64,000 nt of DNA, taken from positions 434,001-498,000 of the forward strand of contig JADJXL010000025.1 in assembly GCA_016715885.1 (NCBI GenBank), read 5' to 3'. Below are positions 44,520 to 53,826 of this stretch, in pieces (within the stretch, counting starts at the first letter, position 1; each line of letters begins with the position of its first letter). The position numbers and the translations under genes are program-made. The notes under the pieces were generated by a model that saw only the letters and a list, made by a program, of their open reading frames with translations, was not told the DNA's origin and searched no databases. The stretch comes from Polyangiaceae bacterium (lineage in GTDB: Bacteria > Myxococcota_A > Polyangia > Polyangiales > Polyangiaceae).

Positions 44520-46709
44520 TCACTGAGAGAAAAGCGTGACGGGCGGGACGAGGGATTCCTCCATCTTCATGAAGTTGGCATCGAGCGATGAAGGGAAGTA
44601 CAAGCTGCACAAGGTGACGACACCTTCGGTTCCGGCTTCCGAGATCTTCTTGAAAGAAACGCCGAGCCCCGTGCCGAACACTTTGAATCCGAGGCGGAAT
44701 GCCTTTTGCGACGAAAAGCAATCGCTGATGCGAAAGCGAAGTCGAATGGCTTGAAGGCTGCGGTTTTTGGCGCCGAGGAGCGTGGTTCGAACGCCCCCCG
44801 TGAGCTTGTTGTTCTCGTAGGTGAGCGGCGCAGTAGACAACGGTAGGCTGAAGCTCGATTCGAGCAAGACGCTTCGATCTCCCCAGGGCTCGGAATTTGG
44901 ATCTCCAAGATCTTGCGTACTCGCGCTGAGATCCTCGAGAACGCCGATGACGTCCGCGCGGGTGAGGAATTCCGTCAATTGTTCTTCCGTGACGCGTAAT
45001 GAACGCGCCATGCGCTTCAGCCATTTGTTGCCGCCCGACTTTCGAGGTGACTTTGGCGCAATCATGGGTGACGGTTTCGCTGGAGCATCGTTTTTGAAAT
45101 CGATGTCGAAGAAGGTCGCGGACTGCTTCTTGGACGCGGTCGGGATATCGAGCACGATGGGCCCTTTGAGAGGGCCGAAGATTGATTGCGACGACGGTTT
45201 GGCCGCCTCTTTTCCCTTTTTGAGTTCTTCGCAAACCTTCAAGAGATTGTTGATGACGACCGATTGCCCGAAAGCAACGCCGCTGCCCAAAAGTGGCCTG
45301 ACCTCGCCTCGTTCTTCGACGGGCATTCTCCAGTAGAGGATACCGGATTGGTAGGTCATGGTATTGAGCCCTTTGCCGAAGACGCTGCCCCCGATATCAT
45401 AACCGTACTTTTTCTTGCCGACTTTCGCCTCCATTTCGACTGCACCCGAAAGAGCCTGCGCATCGGCGCTCGTGTAATTGATGACGGTATCTTGTGTGCA
45501 AATCAGTGGGCATCCGCGAGGGTCGACGCCATGTTGCAATTGCCAAACGATGCGGGTTCTGCGTTTCGACCACTGCCCCTCGAAAAGATTGCCAGACGCA
45601 CTCAAATTCGCGTGCGCGACGCAAGACACGGTCGCCTCGGCTTCTGCTTCGGCTCCAAGATTGCCGCCAAACGTTCCGGATACGCTATTGATCTTCACCC
45701 AGCTACGAGCGTACGTGACCTTTCCATAAAGCGGAACGAGCTTGTTGTAGAGCTCATCGGTCTTCGCGAACATTTCGTCCAACTTGACGCCGTACGATCC
45801 ATTCGCAAAGAGACTTTCCGTGTAGATTCCTCGTTGAAGCCCGGCTCGTAAGCGGTTCAGGTTCTCGATCAAGTGCTCGCCAGCGTCATGCTCGTTGAAG
45901 TCTCCAGTTTCCGTCATACCGAGCCGCGCGAGGCCCAAAGAATCGCGAACCTCGCGTCGGAGCTTTTCATTACCGTTGGTTCGCGCGGCGACGAAGCGGC
46001 GCATGTAATTGAGGTGCTCGGTCGTTTCCCGTTTGAGATGACGTTTTCGCGTTTCACTGGCTAGCCAATTGCCAAGCTCATCGGCGAGGTTTTGGCGTCC
46101 CAAATCGTCGTAATACATCGGGCACGGATCGACGCCGAAATAGTGTTCGGCCTTGGTGCTTGCATTGAGCTTCAATCCGACGAAAAAACCCGCCTTCACG
46201 CCGATGGCTTCGATGTCGTCCAGTTCGAAGGCCGCCGCTTCTTCTTCTTCCTCTTCGGCCCAGTCGCTCTCCGCCTCCGCCTTGGCTCCGCCGGTACCAA
46301 CCCCGGCGCTGACTTCCGCACCAATTCCCAAGGAAAACTCAGCCCCCAATTCTCCCCTCCATTTCCTGCCCGACAGAGCCGACAAGACGATGGGTTTGGC
46401 AATTTGGGCGCCGTCCAAAATGCTGGGCCCGCGGGCGACGAGAATGGTGCTCTGCTCGAGTCTAGCGGCGCTGGCATTGATGCCGATTTCGGCCGCAAGC
46501 CCGATGAGTTTGCCCGGGTCGATGGAGACATCGATGCCGAATCCCCCGCCCTTCGCGGTGTATCCGGTCTGCGTTTGTCCCTTCAAATCGACGCCATTCG
46601 ATAGGAAATAATGCGCCATCTGCTTGGGCGTGACGGCACTGGGCGTTATGCCCTCGATGTCTGCAACGCGCTGCTTCAAGTAATGGTAGTTCTTGTCTCG
46701 CCGAGGCAT
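44520..46709 (-). CDS. Large protein of unknown function
   Basis: A 729-residue protein. GGAG seven bases before ATG 46709 supports the start. There is no signal peptide. Residues about 55-130 are Gly/Ala-rich beta segments, followed by an Asp/Glu stretch (AEEEEEE, near 155-165) and alternating strands with charged helices. A second beta-rich region occupies the C-terminal part. No catalytic motif or known family was recognised. The size, lack of export signal and strand-rich composition are like the giant LamG protein, but no homology is claimed. Divergent from a polyproline membrane protein gene. Confidence 0.8.
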   Translation of the reverse strand: MPRRDKNYHYLKQRVADIEGITPSAVTPKQMAHYFLSNGVDLKGQTQTGYTAKGGGFGIDVSIDPGKLIGLAAEIGINASAARLEQSTILVARGPSILDGAQIAKPIVLSALSGRKWRGELGAEFSLGIGAEVSAGVGTGGAKAEAESDWAEEEEEEAAAFELDDIEAIGVKAGFFVGLKLNASTKAEHYFGVDPCPMYYDDLGRQNLADELGNWLASETRKRHLKRETTEHLNYMRRFVAARTNGNEKLRREVRDSLGLARLGMTETGDFNEHDAGEHLIENLNRLRAGLQRGIYTESLFANGSYGVKLDEMFAKTDELYNKLVPLYGKVTYARSWVKINSVSGTFGGNLGAEAEAEATVSCVAHANLSASGNLFEGQWSKRRTRIVWQLQHGVDPRGCPLICTQDTVINYTSADAQALSGAVEMEAKVGKKKYGYDIGGSVFGKGLNTMTYQSGILYWRMPVEERGEVRPLLGSGVAFGQSVVINNLLKVCEELKKGKEAAKPSSQSIFGPLKGPIVLDIPTASKKQSATFFDIDFKNDAPAKPSPMIAPKSPRKSGGNKWLKRMARSLRVTEEQLTEFLTRADVIGVLEDLSASTQDLGDPNSEPWGDRSVLLESSFSLPLSTAPLTYENNKLTGGVRTTLLGAKNRSLQAIRLRFRISDCFSSQKAFRLGFKVFGTGLGVSFKKISEAGTEGVVTLCSLYFPSSLDANFMKMEESLVPPVTLFSQ

Positions 46710-46935
46710 CGTGAAACTCCAGTCGAACGGCAGATGTCGCAGGCAGGGCCACGCGAAAAGTCCACCAGTGTGGATCGGTAACCGTAACCTCGCGCAAGAT
46801 CAAGGCAAATTTCGTAGCCCGTTCGAGCGTCATACGACGACCCGTTGTGCTCACGGTGCATCTCGCTACGGGAAAACTCCCTTTCGACGAGCCGGCCACA
46901 CGCAGAAGCTGATCCCGGTCGTCCAGTCGTGTAAC

Positions 46936-47802
46936 ATGCTTGCACAGCGCACGAGCATGCGACCATTCTTTGAGCACAAACGATTTTCGGTAGGGTTTGT
47001 CCTGGCAGCGATCGTCAGTTCGAACGCATCTTCCGCGTTTGCAGACGATCTTCCGCCGCCTCCTCCGCCGCCGCCGGGGGCAAACACGACGCCGCCACCG
47101 CCCGTGCCGAGTGGGACGGGTGTGCTCGACGCACCGCCGCCGCCTCCGCCGGGCGTGAACGTGGAGCCTCCGCCGGCAACGACCAGCGCGAAGCCGCCAC
47201 CACCGCCTCCGCCGACGTCGACCGCGCCCGATGAGCCGCCGCATTTAGCGCCACCTCCGCCGCCTCCTGGGACGACGCCCGCGAAAAAAAAGAAGAGGCC
47301 AGCGCAGGTTGCGCCCCCAGCACCGCAATCGACGGTAGACTCGGCGCGATATGCCGAAATCATGGCCAAGTATCGCGAGGACGAAAAGCCAAAAAAGCCT
47401 CCGTACACCGGTTGGTATGGTTGGAAGTCGCTGATTGGGCTCGCTCCGGTGTATGGTTTGTTTGCAGTGGGAATCGTCACGGATGAAGAAACGATCTTCA
47501 TTCCTGCGGCCGCGGGGGCGATTCTCGTCAATCCCATTGCTCATTGGACGCATGGCAACAAGGGGCGTGGATGGCTGAGTTTCGGGATGAATTTCGGGGC
47601 ACCAATGATTGGATTCTACGCGACCGGTAGCGGTTATGGTGCATTGGCGGGTTGGGGGTTGTGGCACGCCTTCGACGTAGCCGTGCTTTCGCATGCATCG
47701 ACGCCCGAGCCACCCAAAACGGCGCTTGGCATTCAATCGTTTGCCGTCGTGCCGATGATGGACAAGGATCGCAAGGGTTTTACCATCATTGGTCAATTTT
47801 GA
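46936..47802 (+). CDS. Polyproline-linker membrane protein
   Basis: A 288-residue protein from ATG 46936 (ATG 46957 is an alternative; the open frame extends to 46693 without conserved content). A signal peptide ends near SSAFA (about 35-36). Residues about 38-130 contain runs of 6-8 prolines, with several PPPPPPP blocks, then Lys/Pro/Ala. The C-terminal 140 residues contain Trp/Gly-rich strands and three or four hydrophobic segments (about 180-270), suggesting an outer-membrane or integral membrane part. The polyproline runs should need EF-P for translation. Function unknown. Confidence 0.75.
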   Translation: MLAQRTSMRPFFEHKRFSVGFVLAAIVSSNASSAFADDLPPPPPPPPGANTTPPPPVPSGTGVLDAPPPPPPGVNVEPPPATTSAKPPPPPPPTSTAPDEPPHLAPPPPPPGTTPAKKKKRPAQVAPPAPQSTVDSARYAEIMAKYREDEKPKKPPYTGWYGWKSLIGLAPVYGLFAVGIVTDEETIFIPAAAGAILVNPIAHWTHGNKGRGWLSFGMNFGAPMIGFYATGSGYGALAGWGLWHAFDVAVLSHASTPEPPKTALGIQSFAVVPMMDKDRKGFTIIGQF

Positions 47803-47866
47803 CTCCGGCTGTCGCAATTTGGAAAAACTTGTTGCACATGCACGCTGCACGCGATAACGCACGTGC

Positions 47867-48313
47867 ATGGACGCACACGAGGACGACTTTGCCGCTGCAC
47901 GAACGCCTTCCATCCTAAAAATCTCGGGCGGCATTGGACTTTTGGCGGGGGCGATCATCATGCTGACGGGGATCCAAACGCTCTCCGGATTCATCCTCAC
48001 TCGCCGTGCATTCATTGGATCCATCGTTTTGCTGATCGTGGGCGCAGGACTCGCATTCGCCGCAACGACGCTCATGCGCGCTCGCGCATCGGGAGCCATA
48101 CTTCAAACGACGTTTGCAGGCGTCGCGCTCTTGGCATCAGCGCTTTGGCTGCTGCTCAGCGTGGCAGGCGGCCTGGTCTCGCTGTTCGGCCTCGCAAGTC
48201 CGCTACTTTCCGCAGCGGCGCTGGGGCTCGCCATCGCGTCGCTCGGACCGTGCGACAAGGTCAATGTTGCGCGAAAGCGGCTTGCCGAAAAGGGCTTGGA
48301 GCTTGGAGTTTGA
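47867..48313 (+). CDS. Small integral membrane protein
   Basis: A 148-residue protein, 64 bases after the polyproline gene on the same strand. A short acidic N-terminus is followed by four hydrophobic segments (about 18-40, 46-66, 73-93 and 95-125) and a basic tail. No family or motif was recognised. Confidence 0.65.
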   Translation: MDAHEDDFAAARTPSILKISGGIGLLAGAIIMLTGIQTLSGFILTRRAFIGSIVLLIVGAGLAFAATTLMRARASGAILQTTFAGVALLASALWLLLSVAGGLVSLFGLASPLLSAAALGLAIASLGPCDKVNVARKRLAEKGLELGV

Positions 48314-48425
48314 CGCCAATACCGCGTTTCGAAGAGCACGACGAACGCGACAGTTGGTGCTCCCACGATTTCCATGCGTGCACTCGGGCCCGAGATGTTG
48401 TAGTTCTTTGCTCGTGCTTTTGTCG

Positions 48426-49028
48426 ATGTCCATCATGAACAGCAAGAAAACCTTTGGAATGATCGCACTGTCTGTGACATTGGGAACAGGCTGCTCGCGT
48501 GCACCCGCGGAACCCGAGCCCACGTCGACCAGTGCGCCGGCCGCGCCGGCGGTCGCGCCATTGCAATGGACAGTACCGAGCTCGTGGACGACGATGGATG
48601 TGCCGCGGTCGGGTCCTCAAAAGGCGGGATATCGCATTCCGCAAGTGGGCAACGACAAGGAGGAAGCGACGCTCGAGGTTTTCTTTTTCGGAACGGGCGC
48701 GGAGGGTAGCCCCGACAAACACTTTCAATCGTGGTTCAAGCAATTCGATGGTGACGTCGAAAAGACCGCGAAACGCGAAAAGTTCTCCGCGGGGGCGCTC
48801 GAAGTGGAAATGATAGAAATTTCTGGCACTTACAAGATTCCGCTGGGTCCGCCCGTGGGCCCGAAGAAGAAGGCACCGATGCAAATGGTGAAGGAAAACT
48901 TCCGATTGCTCGGAGCAGTCGTCAAAACGCCGGATCGGGGAAACTGGTTTTTCAAGCTGGCGGGGCCGAGCGACACGGTGGAAGCAGCTCGCGGGGCATG
49001 GAAGACGGTGCTGGAATCAGCGAAGTAA
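48426..49028 (+). CDS. Putative lipoprotein
   Basis: A 200-residue protein with a signal peptide and a lipobox-like LGTGC (about 18-22). An Ala/Pro/Thr linker follows, and the mature domain (about 50-200) is beta-rich with W-x-V-P-x-x-W and a long amphipathic helix at the end. The frame is open further upstream, but ATG 48426 gives the signal peptide. No function was recognised. Confidence 0.75.
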   Translation: MSIMNSKKTFGMIALSVTLGTGCSRAPAEPEPTSTSAPAAPAVAPLQWTVPSSWTTMDVPRSGPQKAGYRIPQVGNDKEEATLEVFFFGTGAEGSPDKHFQSWFKQFDGDVEKTAKREKFSAGALEVEMIEISGTYKIPLGPPVGPKKKAPMQMVKENFRLLGAVVKTPDRGNWFFKLAGPSDTVEAARGAWKTVLESAK

Positions 49029-49052
49029 TGCGAATCGGCGCAGCCCGAATCG

Positions 49053-50246
49053 TCAAGGTACGGGGCCGCCGGGCTTTTCGTGGTCCCATGCGAATGCGAT
49101 GGTATTGCACGGCGCCGAGAAGATGCGCACGTCACCATCCATGCCGACTTCTTCCGCGGCGGTGATTCGAGATTCGAAAGCAACGTTGCTTTCGGCAAAC
49201 CCGAGCAGCTCGCACATTTCTTGATCCCCGAATCCCCATTTCACGGTTTCGCTGCGGTCACTGTGGTATTCGCATCCGAACCGATATCCTTCGGCACCCG
49301 TCATGTCGATGGGATCGGCATACACGCGGCCGTGAGCTTCGCCGTCGTACGCCCCCAATTCGATGATGGTTTCGCCGTTTCTTGGTCCACCGAGTATCTC
49401 GAGGAAAAACCCTTTTGCCATGGCGTGGGTGTGGGGCAGAATGAAATATACTTTGGGGTCGAACGTTTCTCCTGCCGCCGCGAATTTGTCCGTGAGCGTG
49501 CATTCCCCAACGAACCTCGATTTGGCATGAGGCGGAATGGCCAAACCATTATAATCGAGGTGGAATGGGACGAGTTTGTGGGCGACCTCTTCTTTGGGAA
49601 TGCCGTAGATGCTGAGCTTGAGCGTACCCGTGGCGGGCGACGAGGATGGATTGAGCAGGTGGACGTCGCCAATGATGCGTGAATAGGGAGGGATGCGCAC
49701 GGCGACGCCATCGGGAAACTTTTGGACTTCGCGCGTGGCCTGCGTGGATTGCGCGTACAGGACGCCGCCGGAAAGGGCTGCGCTGACTTGATTATACCCG
49801 CGATCGCTGCACTTCCATACGCCATCCGGGCCGACGAACTCATCGGATGGGACGAATGTCCAATTGGAATGGTGCGACCACTCGTCTTGTTCGAGCTCGA
49901 CGGCATTGACCCAGATTTCCGTGGGATTGTTCATGGTGAAGCTTTGGCAAAGCCCTTTGATTTCTTCACCCGGCTGAACCGTGAATGAAGCAAACTCGTG
50001 CTTGATGGGCGTTCCCTTCAGGGCCTCGCACGTGCCCGCAGCAGTCGCATATTGGCCGGTGGAACATGGTTCGCACCGAAGGCCTGCCGAATCGTCCACG
50101 CAAATTTTTTGGCTCGCTGCGCAATCGAGCATCTCGCAAGGGGTCGGGCCTGCTGCGACCGGATTCGTATCGTTCGGGCCACATCCGGCCACGAACGTGA
50201 GCGCTGCTGCAACGCCGAGCAATGAGAAGCGGAATCGAATCGTCAT
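49053..50246 (-). CDS. PHM-like copper monooxygenase-fold lipoprotein
   Basis: A 397-residue protein from ATG 50246 (GAGG upstream; the longer frame to 50345 adds an Arg-rich tract). The signal peptide ends at lipobox FVAGC (Cys 22). A Cys-rich linker (about 40-75) precedes a domain that matches the copper type II ascorbate-dependent monooxygenase fold (PHM/DBH): HxH as LPHTHAMAKGF (about 285-295), and the C-terminal signature FGDQEMCELLGF (about 354-365), whose Met can bind copper. A cysteine pair lies in CEYH. The usual activity is hydroxylation of a substrate with O2, copper and a reductant. Whether all copper ligands are complete was not checked. Convergent with the preceding lipoprotein gene. 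Confidence 0.75.
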   Translation of the reverse strand: MTIRFRFSLLGVAAALTFVAGCGPNDTNPVAAGPTPCEMLDCAASQKICVDDSAGLRCEPCSTGQYATAAGTCEALKGTPIKHEFASFTVQPGEEIKGLCQSFTMNNPTEIWVNAVELEQDEWSHHSNWTFVPSDEFVGPDGVWKCSDRGYNQVSAALSGGVLYAQSTQATREVQKFPDGVAVRIPPYSRIIGDVHLLNPSSSPATGTLKLSIYGIPKEEVAHKLVPFHLDYNGLAIPPHAKSRFVGECTLTDKFAAAGETFDPKVYFILPHTHAMAKGFFLEILGGPRNGETIIELGAYDGEAHGRVYADPIDMTGAEGYRFGCEYHSDRSETVKWGFGDQEMCELLGFAESNVAFESRITAAEEVGMDGDVRIFSAPCNTIAFAWDHEKPGGPVP

Positions 50247-50524
50247 GGAAGCACCTCGTGACAAGCGTCTCGCCACGCACGTCGACCGTGGCGAACCACC
50301 AGTTTTGGCATATGAAAGCACAAGACTGGGCCTGCGGCGTGGCAATTTTTACCACGTCGTCACCTTTCCTCGCGTAATGCATTTCTCGTCCCGAGCTCGT
50401 TATCCGCGCGATTGCGATCGACGCGGACGTGGGTCCAGTTTTTACTAGCGCGACGTATTGACACTGCGTTAGGGTGGTACTTCCAATAGCGACATCCGAC
50501 TGCTTCACGCCATGGAGGTCGACC

Positions 50525-51190
50525 GTGTCCGACGAACGAGATACCCGCGTTGTCCGTTGTCCCGAACCCTTCGTGCCGCTTTTTCAGGAGGCCGAACGGA
50601 TCATGGAGGGCTTCTTTGGCGAGCTGAAACGCGAGCCTGAAAAAGGACAACTTTCCGTGGGCGGCGCTCGATATGTCCTGATGCGCGCGGATTCGTTCAG
50701 TTTCGAGCTGCACGAGGAGCTACGCAAGACGTTCGGGGATGCGGGCGCTCGACAAATACGGTACAAGATTGCGCGAGCACTCGGCCGCAGAGATGCTCGC
50801 GCATACCACGAGAAGCTCGGCGTGACCGATCCCCACATGAAACTGGCGCTCGGGCCCGTGCACTTTGCGCACGTCGGCTGGGCATTCGTCGACATTTTTC
50901 CGGAAAGCAAACCGTCACCCGACGAAAATTACTTTTTGGCCTACACGCATCCGTATTCTTTCGAGGCCAACGCGTACCTCGAACACGGCCTGCGATCGAG
51001 ACTGCCCGCGTGCTCGATGAATTCAGGCTATTCGAGCGGCTGGTGCGAAGTCAGCTACGGCGTGGAGCTCGAAGCACAAGAAATTACGTGTCAAGCGATG
51101 GGGCACAAGGATTGTGTGTTCGTCATGGCACCACCGAAAACGATCGGCGGATTCGTTCGACAATACAAAGAAAAGTACGGCGTCGCCTGA
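50525..51190 (+). CDS. XylR_N-V4R ligand-sensor protein without output domain
   Basis: A 221-residue protein. GGAGG (50514-50518) sits just before GTG 50525, which fixes the start. It has the XylR N-terminal sensor layout and the V4R motif at the end: a conserved Cys region with CSMNSGYSSGWCEVSYG (about 167-183), then CQAMGHKDCVF. V4R domains bind small molecules and coordinate zinc through cysteines, as in NtrC-type regulators such as XylR, DmpR and PoxR. Here no AAA+ or DNA-binding domain follows, so it is a stand-alone sensor. It lies 28 bases before the GAF-STAS gene. Confidence 0.85.
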   Translation: MSDERDTRVVRCPEPFVPLFQEAERIMEGFFGELKREPEKGQLSVGGARYVLMRADSFSFELHEELRKTFGDAGARQIRYKIARALGRRDARAYHEKLGVTDPHMKLALGPVHFAHVGWAFVDIFPESKPSPDENYFLAYTHPYSFEANAYLEHGLRSRLPACSMNSGYSSGWCEVSYGVELEAQEITCQAMGHKDCVFVMAPPKTIGGFVRQYKEKYGVA

Positions 51191-51218
51191 TTGGCCGGAA
51201 GTCATCGAGGGTCCGGCT

Positions 51219-52232
51219 ATGGATGACCGTGCTTTGCGGCTCGAGAGGCATCTCGAGAATGTCTACCTCGTGGCAAGAACGTTTGCCGCAATCGAGATTC
51301 ACGAGCCTTCAGCTATTGCCGACACGCTGTTATCGCTTGCGGGGACATTTCTGGGGCGCGATCACGGCGTGCTATTTCTAGGCAACGAGGTTCACCTCGA
51401 GATTGCGACACTCAGGGGCGATTGCAGTGAAGATACAATCGCAACGGCCATGTCGCTCTGGCAGCGACTCGCCAATGATCAAATTGCGCAAGTCGTACCG
51501 CCGAGCGAGCTTGCTGCGTTTGCGACGTTATCGTCGGAAATCTGCATACACGGGCTTGTTTCCGTCGCTTTGACGGTGCGCGATCACGTGCTCGGGCTGC
51601 TCGTTCTGGGATCCGGCCGTGACGAAGAAGCGTTTGACGACGCGGACTTGGCATTCCTCACAGCGGTTGCGGGTATTGGTGGGCTTGCGCTTTCCGCAGG
51701 GAATGTGCTGCTCACGCAGGCCGCGCTTTCACGGGAGCTCGAGGACACAGCCGCGGCGGAGCGACGTCAGGCGGAAGAAAAAGGCCGCGTCATTGAAGAA
51801 TTGGATACGAAGCTGCACGTGATCGAACGGCAGCACCGCGAAATCCTGACGCTTTCAGCGCCCATTCTCGATGTCGGACCCGGGACGCTCGCCGTGCCGC
51901 TCATTGGGGCGCTCGACGCTCAGAGAGCCGATGAAATCATGGGGCGCCTCTTGGCCGAGGTTTCTTCGCGAGCTGCGCGGTTCGTTCTGTTCGACATGAC
52001 GAGCGTCGAAGAGATCGATACTGCAATGGCAGCGCATTTCGTGAATCTGATCTCCGCGGTGGGGCTGATGGGTGCCGAAGGGATGGTGACGGGAGTTCGG
52101 CCCAAGGTCGCGCAGGTGATGGTGGAATACGGCGTTGATTTGGGAAGGGTGCGCCTACTGCCGACATTGCGACAAGGCATCGAAGCGACACGGCGTCGTC
52201 AATTGGGAAGTGGGGCGCCGATACGAAAATAA
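51219..52232 (+). CDS. GAF-coiled coil-STAS domain regulator (RsbR-like architecture)
   Basis: A 337-residue cytoplasmic protein. SD-like GAGGG precedes ATG 51219; a longer frame from 51114 only overlaps the previous gene. Residues about 15-170 are GAF-like. A coiled coil follows (about 180-220, with EEKGRVIEELDTKL). The C-terminus (about 225-335) is a STAS domain: VPLIGALDAQRADEI, then FVLFDMTSVEEIDTAMAAHF with a potential phospho-acceptor Thr/Ser. Such proteins are stressosome-like scaffolds controlling anti-sigma kinases. The preceding XylR_N/V4R gene may act as the sensor for this module. Confidence 0.9.
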   Translation: MDDRALRLERHLENVYLVARTFAAIEIHEPSAIADTLLSLAGTFLGRDHGVLFLGNEVHLEIATLRGDCSEDTIATAMSLWQRLANDQIAQVVPPSELAAFATLSSEICIHGLVSVALTVRDHVLGLLVLGSGRDEEAFDDADLAFLTAVAGIGGLALSAGNVLLTQAALSRELEDTAAAERRQAEEKGRVIEELDTKLHVIERQHREILTLSAPILDVGPGTLAVPLIGALDAQRADEIMGRLLAEVSSRAARFVLFDMTSVEEIDTAMAAHFVNLISAVGLMGAEGMVTGVRPKVAQVMVEYGVDLGRVRLLPTLRQGIEATRRRQLGSGAPIRK

Positions 52233-52525
52233 ATGGCGCGTTTGGCCCCGCAGATGCGGCACGTGACGTGTGCAATGCGTAGCCTTTCGGCGCCGATCGT
52301 TTCGGCAAGGTGTTCTTCGACGCGAACTTCGCCGCCGCATTGAATGCATGGCGTGCTGCGAGCTGCAACTTCGACTTCGGACGCCGACGCAACGCGAATG
52401 GGTCTATCGGGTGCTCCGCCAGGCTCGAGCGCCGCGAGACGAGCTCGATCGCGCATGAGCTTTTGCGTGTCGCGATCGGATTGCCGTCGAAGCGCTCGGG
52501 CGCCTAATTTTTTCTTGGCCGTCAT
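52199..52525 (-). CDS. Zinc-ribbon protein
   Basis: A 108-residue protein. A basic N-terminal helix (1-30) precedes a zinc ribbon with CIQCGG (about 60-63) and CRICGA (about 90-93), a Cys4 site. It overlaps the end of the GAF-STAS gene by 34 bases on the other strand, and is 18 bases upstream-adjacent in the direction of the acyl-CoA dehydrogenase gene. Function unknown. Confidence 0.65.
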   Translation of the reverse strand: MTAKKKLGARALRRQSDRDTQKLMRDRARLAALEPGGAPDRPIRVASASEVEVAARSTPCIQCGGEVRVEEHLAETIGAERLRIAHVTCRICGAKRAIYFRIGAPLPN

Positions 52526-52543
52526 GAACCTGTCTTTCTCGAA

Positions 52544-53737
52544 TCAAACGAGAAGCTCGAGACCGCGTGTGAGGTAATCACGGGCAATGACGACTTCGTG
52601 CACTTCATCCGGACCGTCCGCAATGCGGGCGCTTCGCGCATGCCTATACCATGACGCAAACGGCATGTCGTCGCTGTATCCAAGGCCGCCGTGCATTTGA
52701 ATGGCATCGTCGAGCACGTTGCAAAGGAGGCGCGCCACGTGCAGCTTCGCCATGGAAGAATAGGGACGAGCTTCCTTGTCGAGCCCTTTTTCGAGCATCG
52801 ATGCGCAATGGAACGTCATGAGATTGCCGGCATGAATACCAAGCGCGTGATGGGCAATTTTCTGTTGCGTGATCTGATGTTGCGCGAGCTTTTTGCCAAA
52901 ACTTTCGCGCGTCACCAAATACGGTTTGCAAAGCTCGAGCGTTCGGTCTGCCAAACCGAGCCACCGCATGCAATGCGTGAGGCGCGCGGGAACGAGCCGT
53001 TCTTGGGCAAGCCGAAAGCCATCGCCCACGGCGCGAAGCACGGCATCGGGCCGCACGCGTACGGAATGAAATCGGAATTCGCCCTCGCGGTGGTCGAGCA
53101 CGGGTTCGGACATGGTGGAAATGTCACGCACGTATTCGACACCCTCGGCATGCCGATCGACGATGAACATGGTGGCTCCCGTTCGAGGATCGTCGCTCGT
53201 TCGGGCCATGAGGATGAGAAATGCGGCATCACGACCGCCGGTGGAATACCATTTGTGTCCTGAAATGATCCAATCGTCGCCGTCTTTTTCGGCACGCGTG
53301 CGCAGATTCGACGGATCGGCTCCGGCGCCGGGTGCCGGCTCGGTCATGCAAAACGCGCTGGTGGTTTCTCCCGCAACGAGCGGCCCGAGGTATCGCTCTT
53401 TGATGGATTCGCTGGCGGCTCGGAGCAAAATATCCATATTGCCCTGATTGGGAGCGTCGCAATTGAATACCTTGGCGCCAACGGGAGATCGGCCCATTTC
53501 ACGAAAAAGGGCACACATTCCCATGATTCCCAAACCAAGCCCGCCATACGACGGCGGCAAGTGCGGAACCCATAACCCCGCAGCTTTAGCCTCGGATTGC
53601 AGCCGGCGCAAAGTGTCGTGTTTGCCCGCGCGATCTTCTTCAATGACGGATCGCTCGTGAGGGATGACGCGCTGGTCGATGAACGAACGCACTTCGTGGC
53701 GCTTTTCCGCGATGTGGGGGGGCAAATCGAAATTCAT
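52544..53737 (-). CDS. Acyl-CoA dehydrogenase
   Basis: A 397-residue FAD enzyme introducing an alpha-beta double bond in an acyl-CoA. The substrate/FAD region shows FCMTEPAPGAGAD (about 131-143) and WIISGHKWYSTGG (about 156-168), the latter being the conserved W-x-x-x-G-x-K segment. The C-terminal part has QMHGGLGYSDDMPFASWYRHAR (key part QMHGG...GY) and ends in an I-A-D-G-x-x-E-V-H motif. Length is normal. Divergent from the crotonase gene, which likely acts in the same pathway. The acyl chain is unknown. Confidence 0.95.
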   Translation of the reverse strand: MNFDLPPHIAEKRHEVRSFIDQRVIPHERSVIEEDRAGKHDTLRRLQSEAKAAGLWVPHLPPSYGGLGLGIMGMCALFREMGRSPVGAKVFNCDAPNQGNMDILLRAASESIKERYLGPLVAGETTSAFCMTEPAPGAGADPSNLRTRAEKDGDDWIISGHKWYSTGGRDAAFLILMARTSDDPRTGATMFIVDRHAEGVEYVRDISTMSEPVLDHREGEFRFHSVRVRPDAVLRAVGDGFRLAQERLVPARLTHCMRWLGLADRTLELCKPYLVTRESFGKKLAQHQITQQKIAHHALGIHAGNLMTFHCASMLEKGLDKEARPYSSMAKLHVARLLCNVLDDAIQMHGGLGYSDDMPFASWYRHARSARIADGPDEVHEVVIARDYLTRGLELLV

Positions 53738-53826
53738 GGCGCTTCGACCTTTCTGCGCAGACCATGCCTCACGGTCCGTCGATACGCTTCATACCACGAC
53801 GGACGTCGAGAACGAGGAGCTGATCC

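Noticed and set aside
46866..47537. Gly-rich minus-strand ORF opposite the polyproline gene
   Set aside because: It is the antisense of polyproline codons (CCG/CCN read as CGG/GGN), a known artefact.
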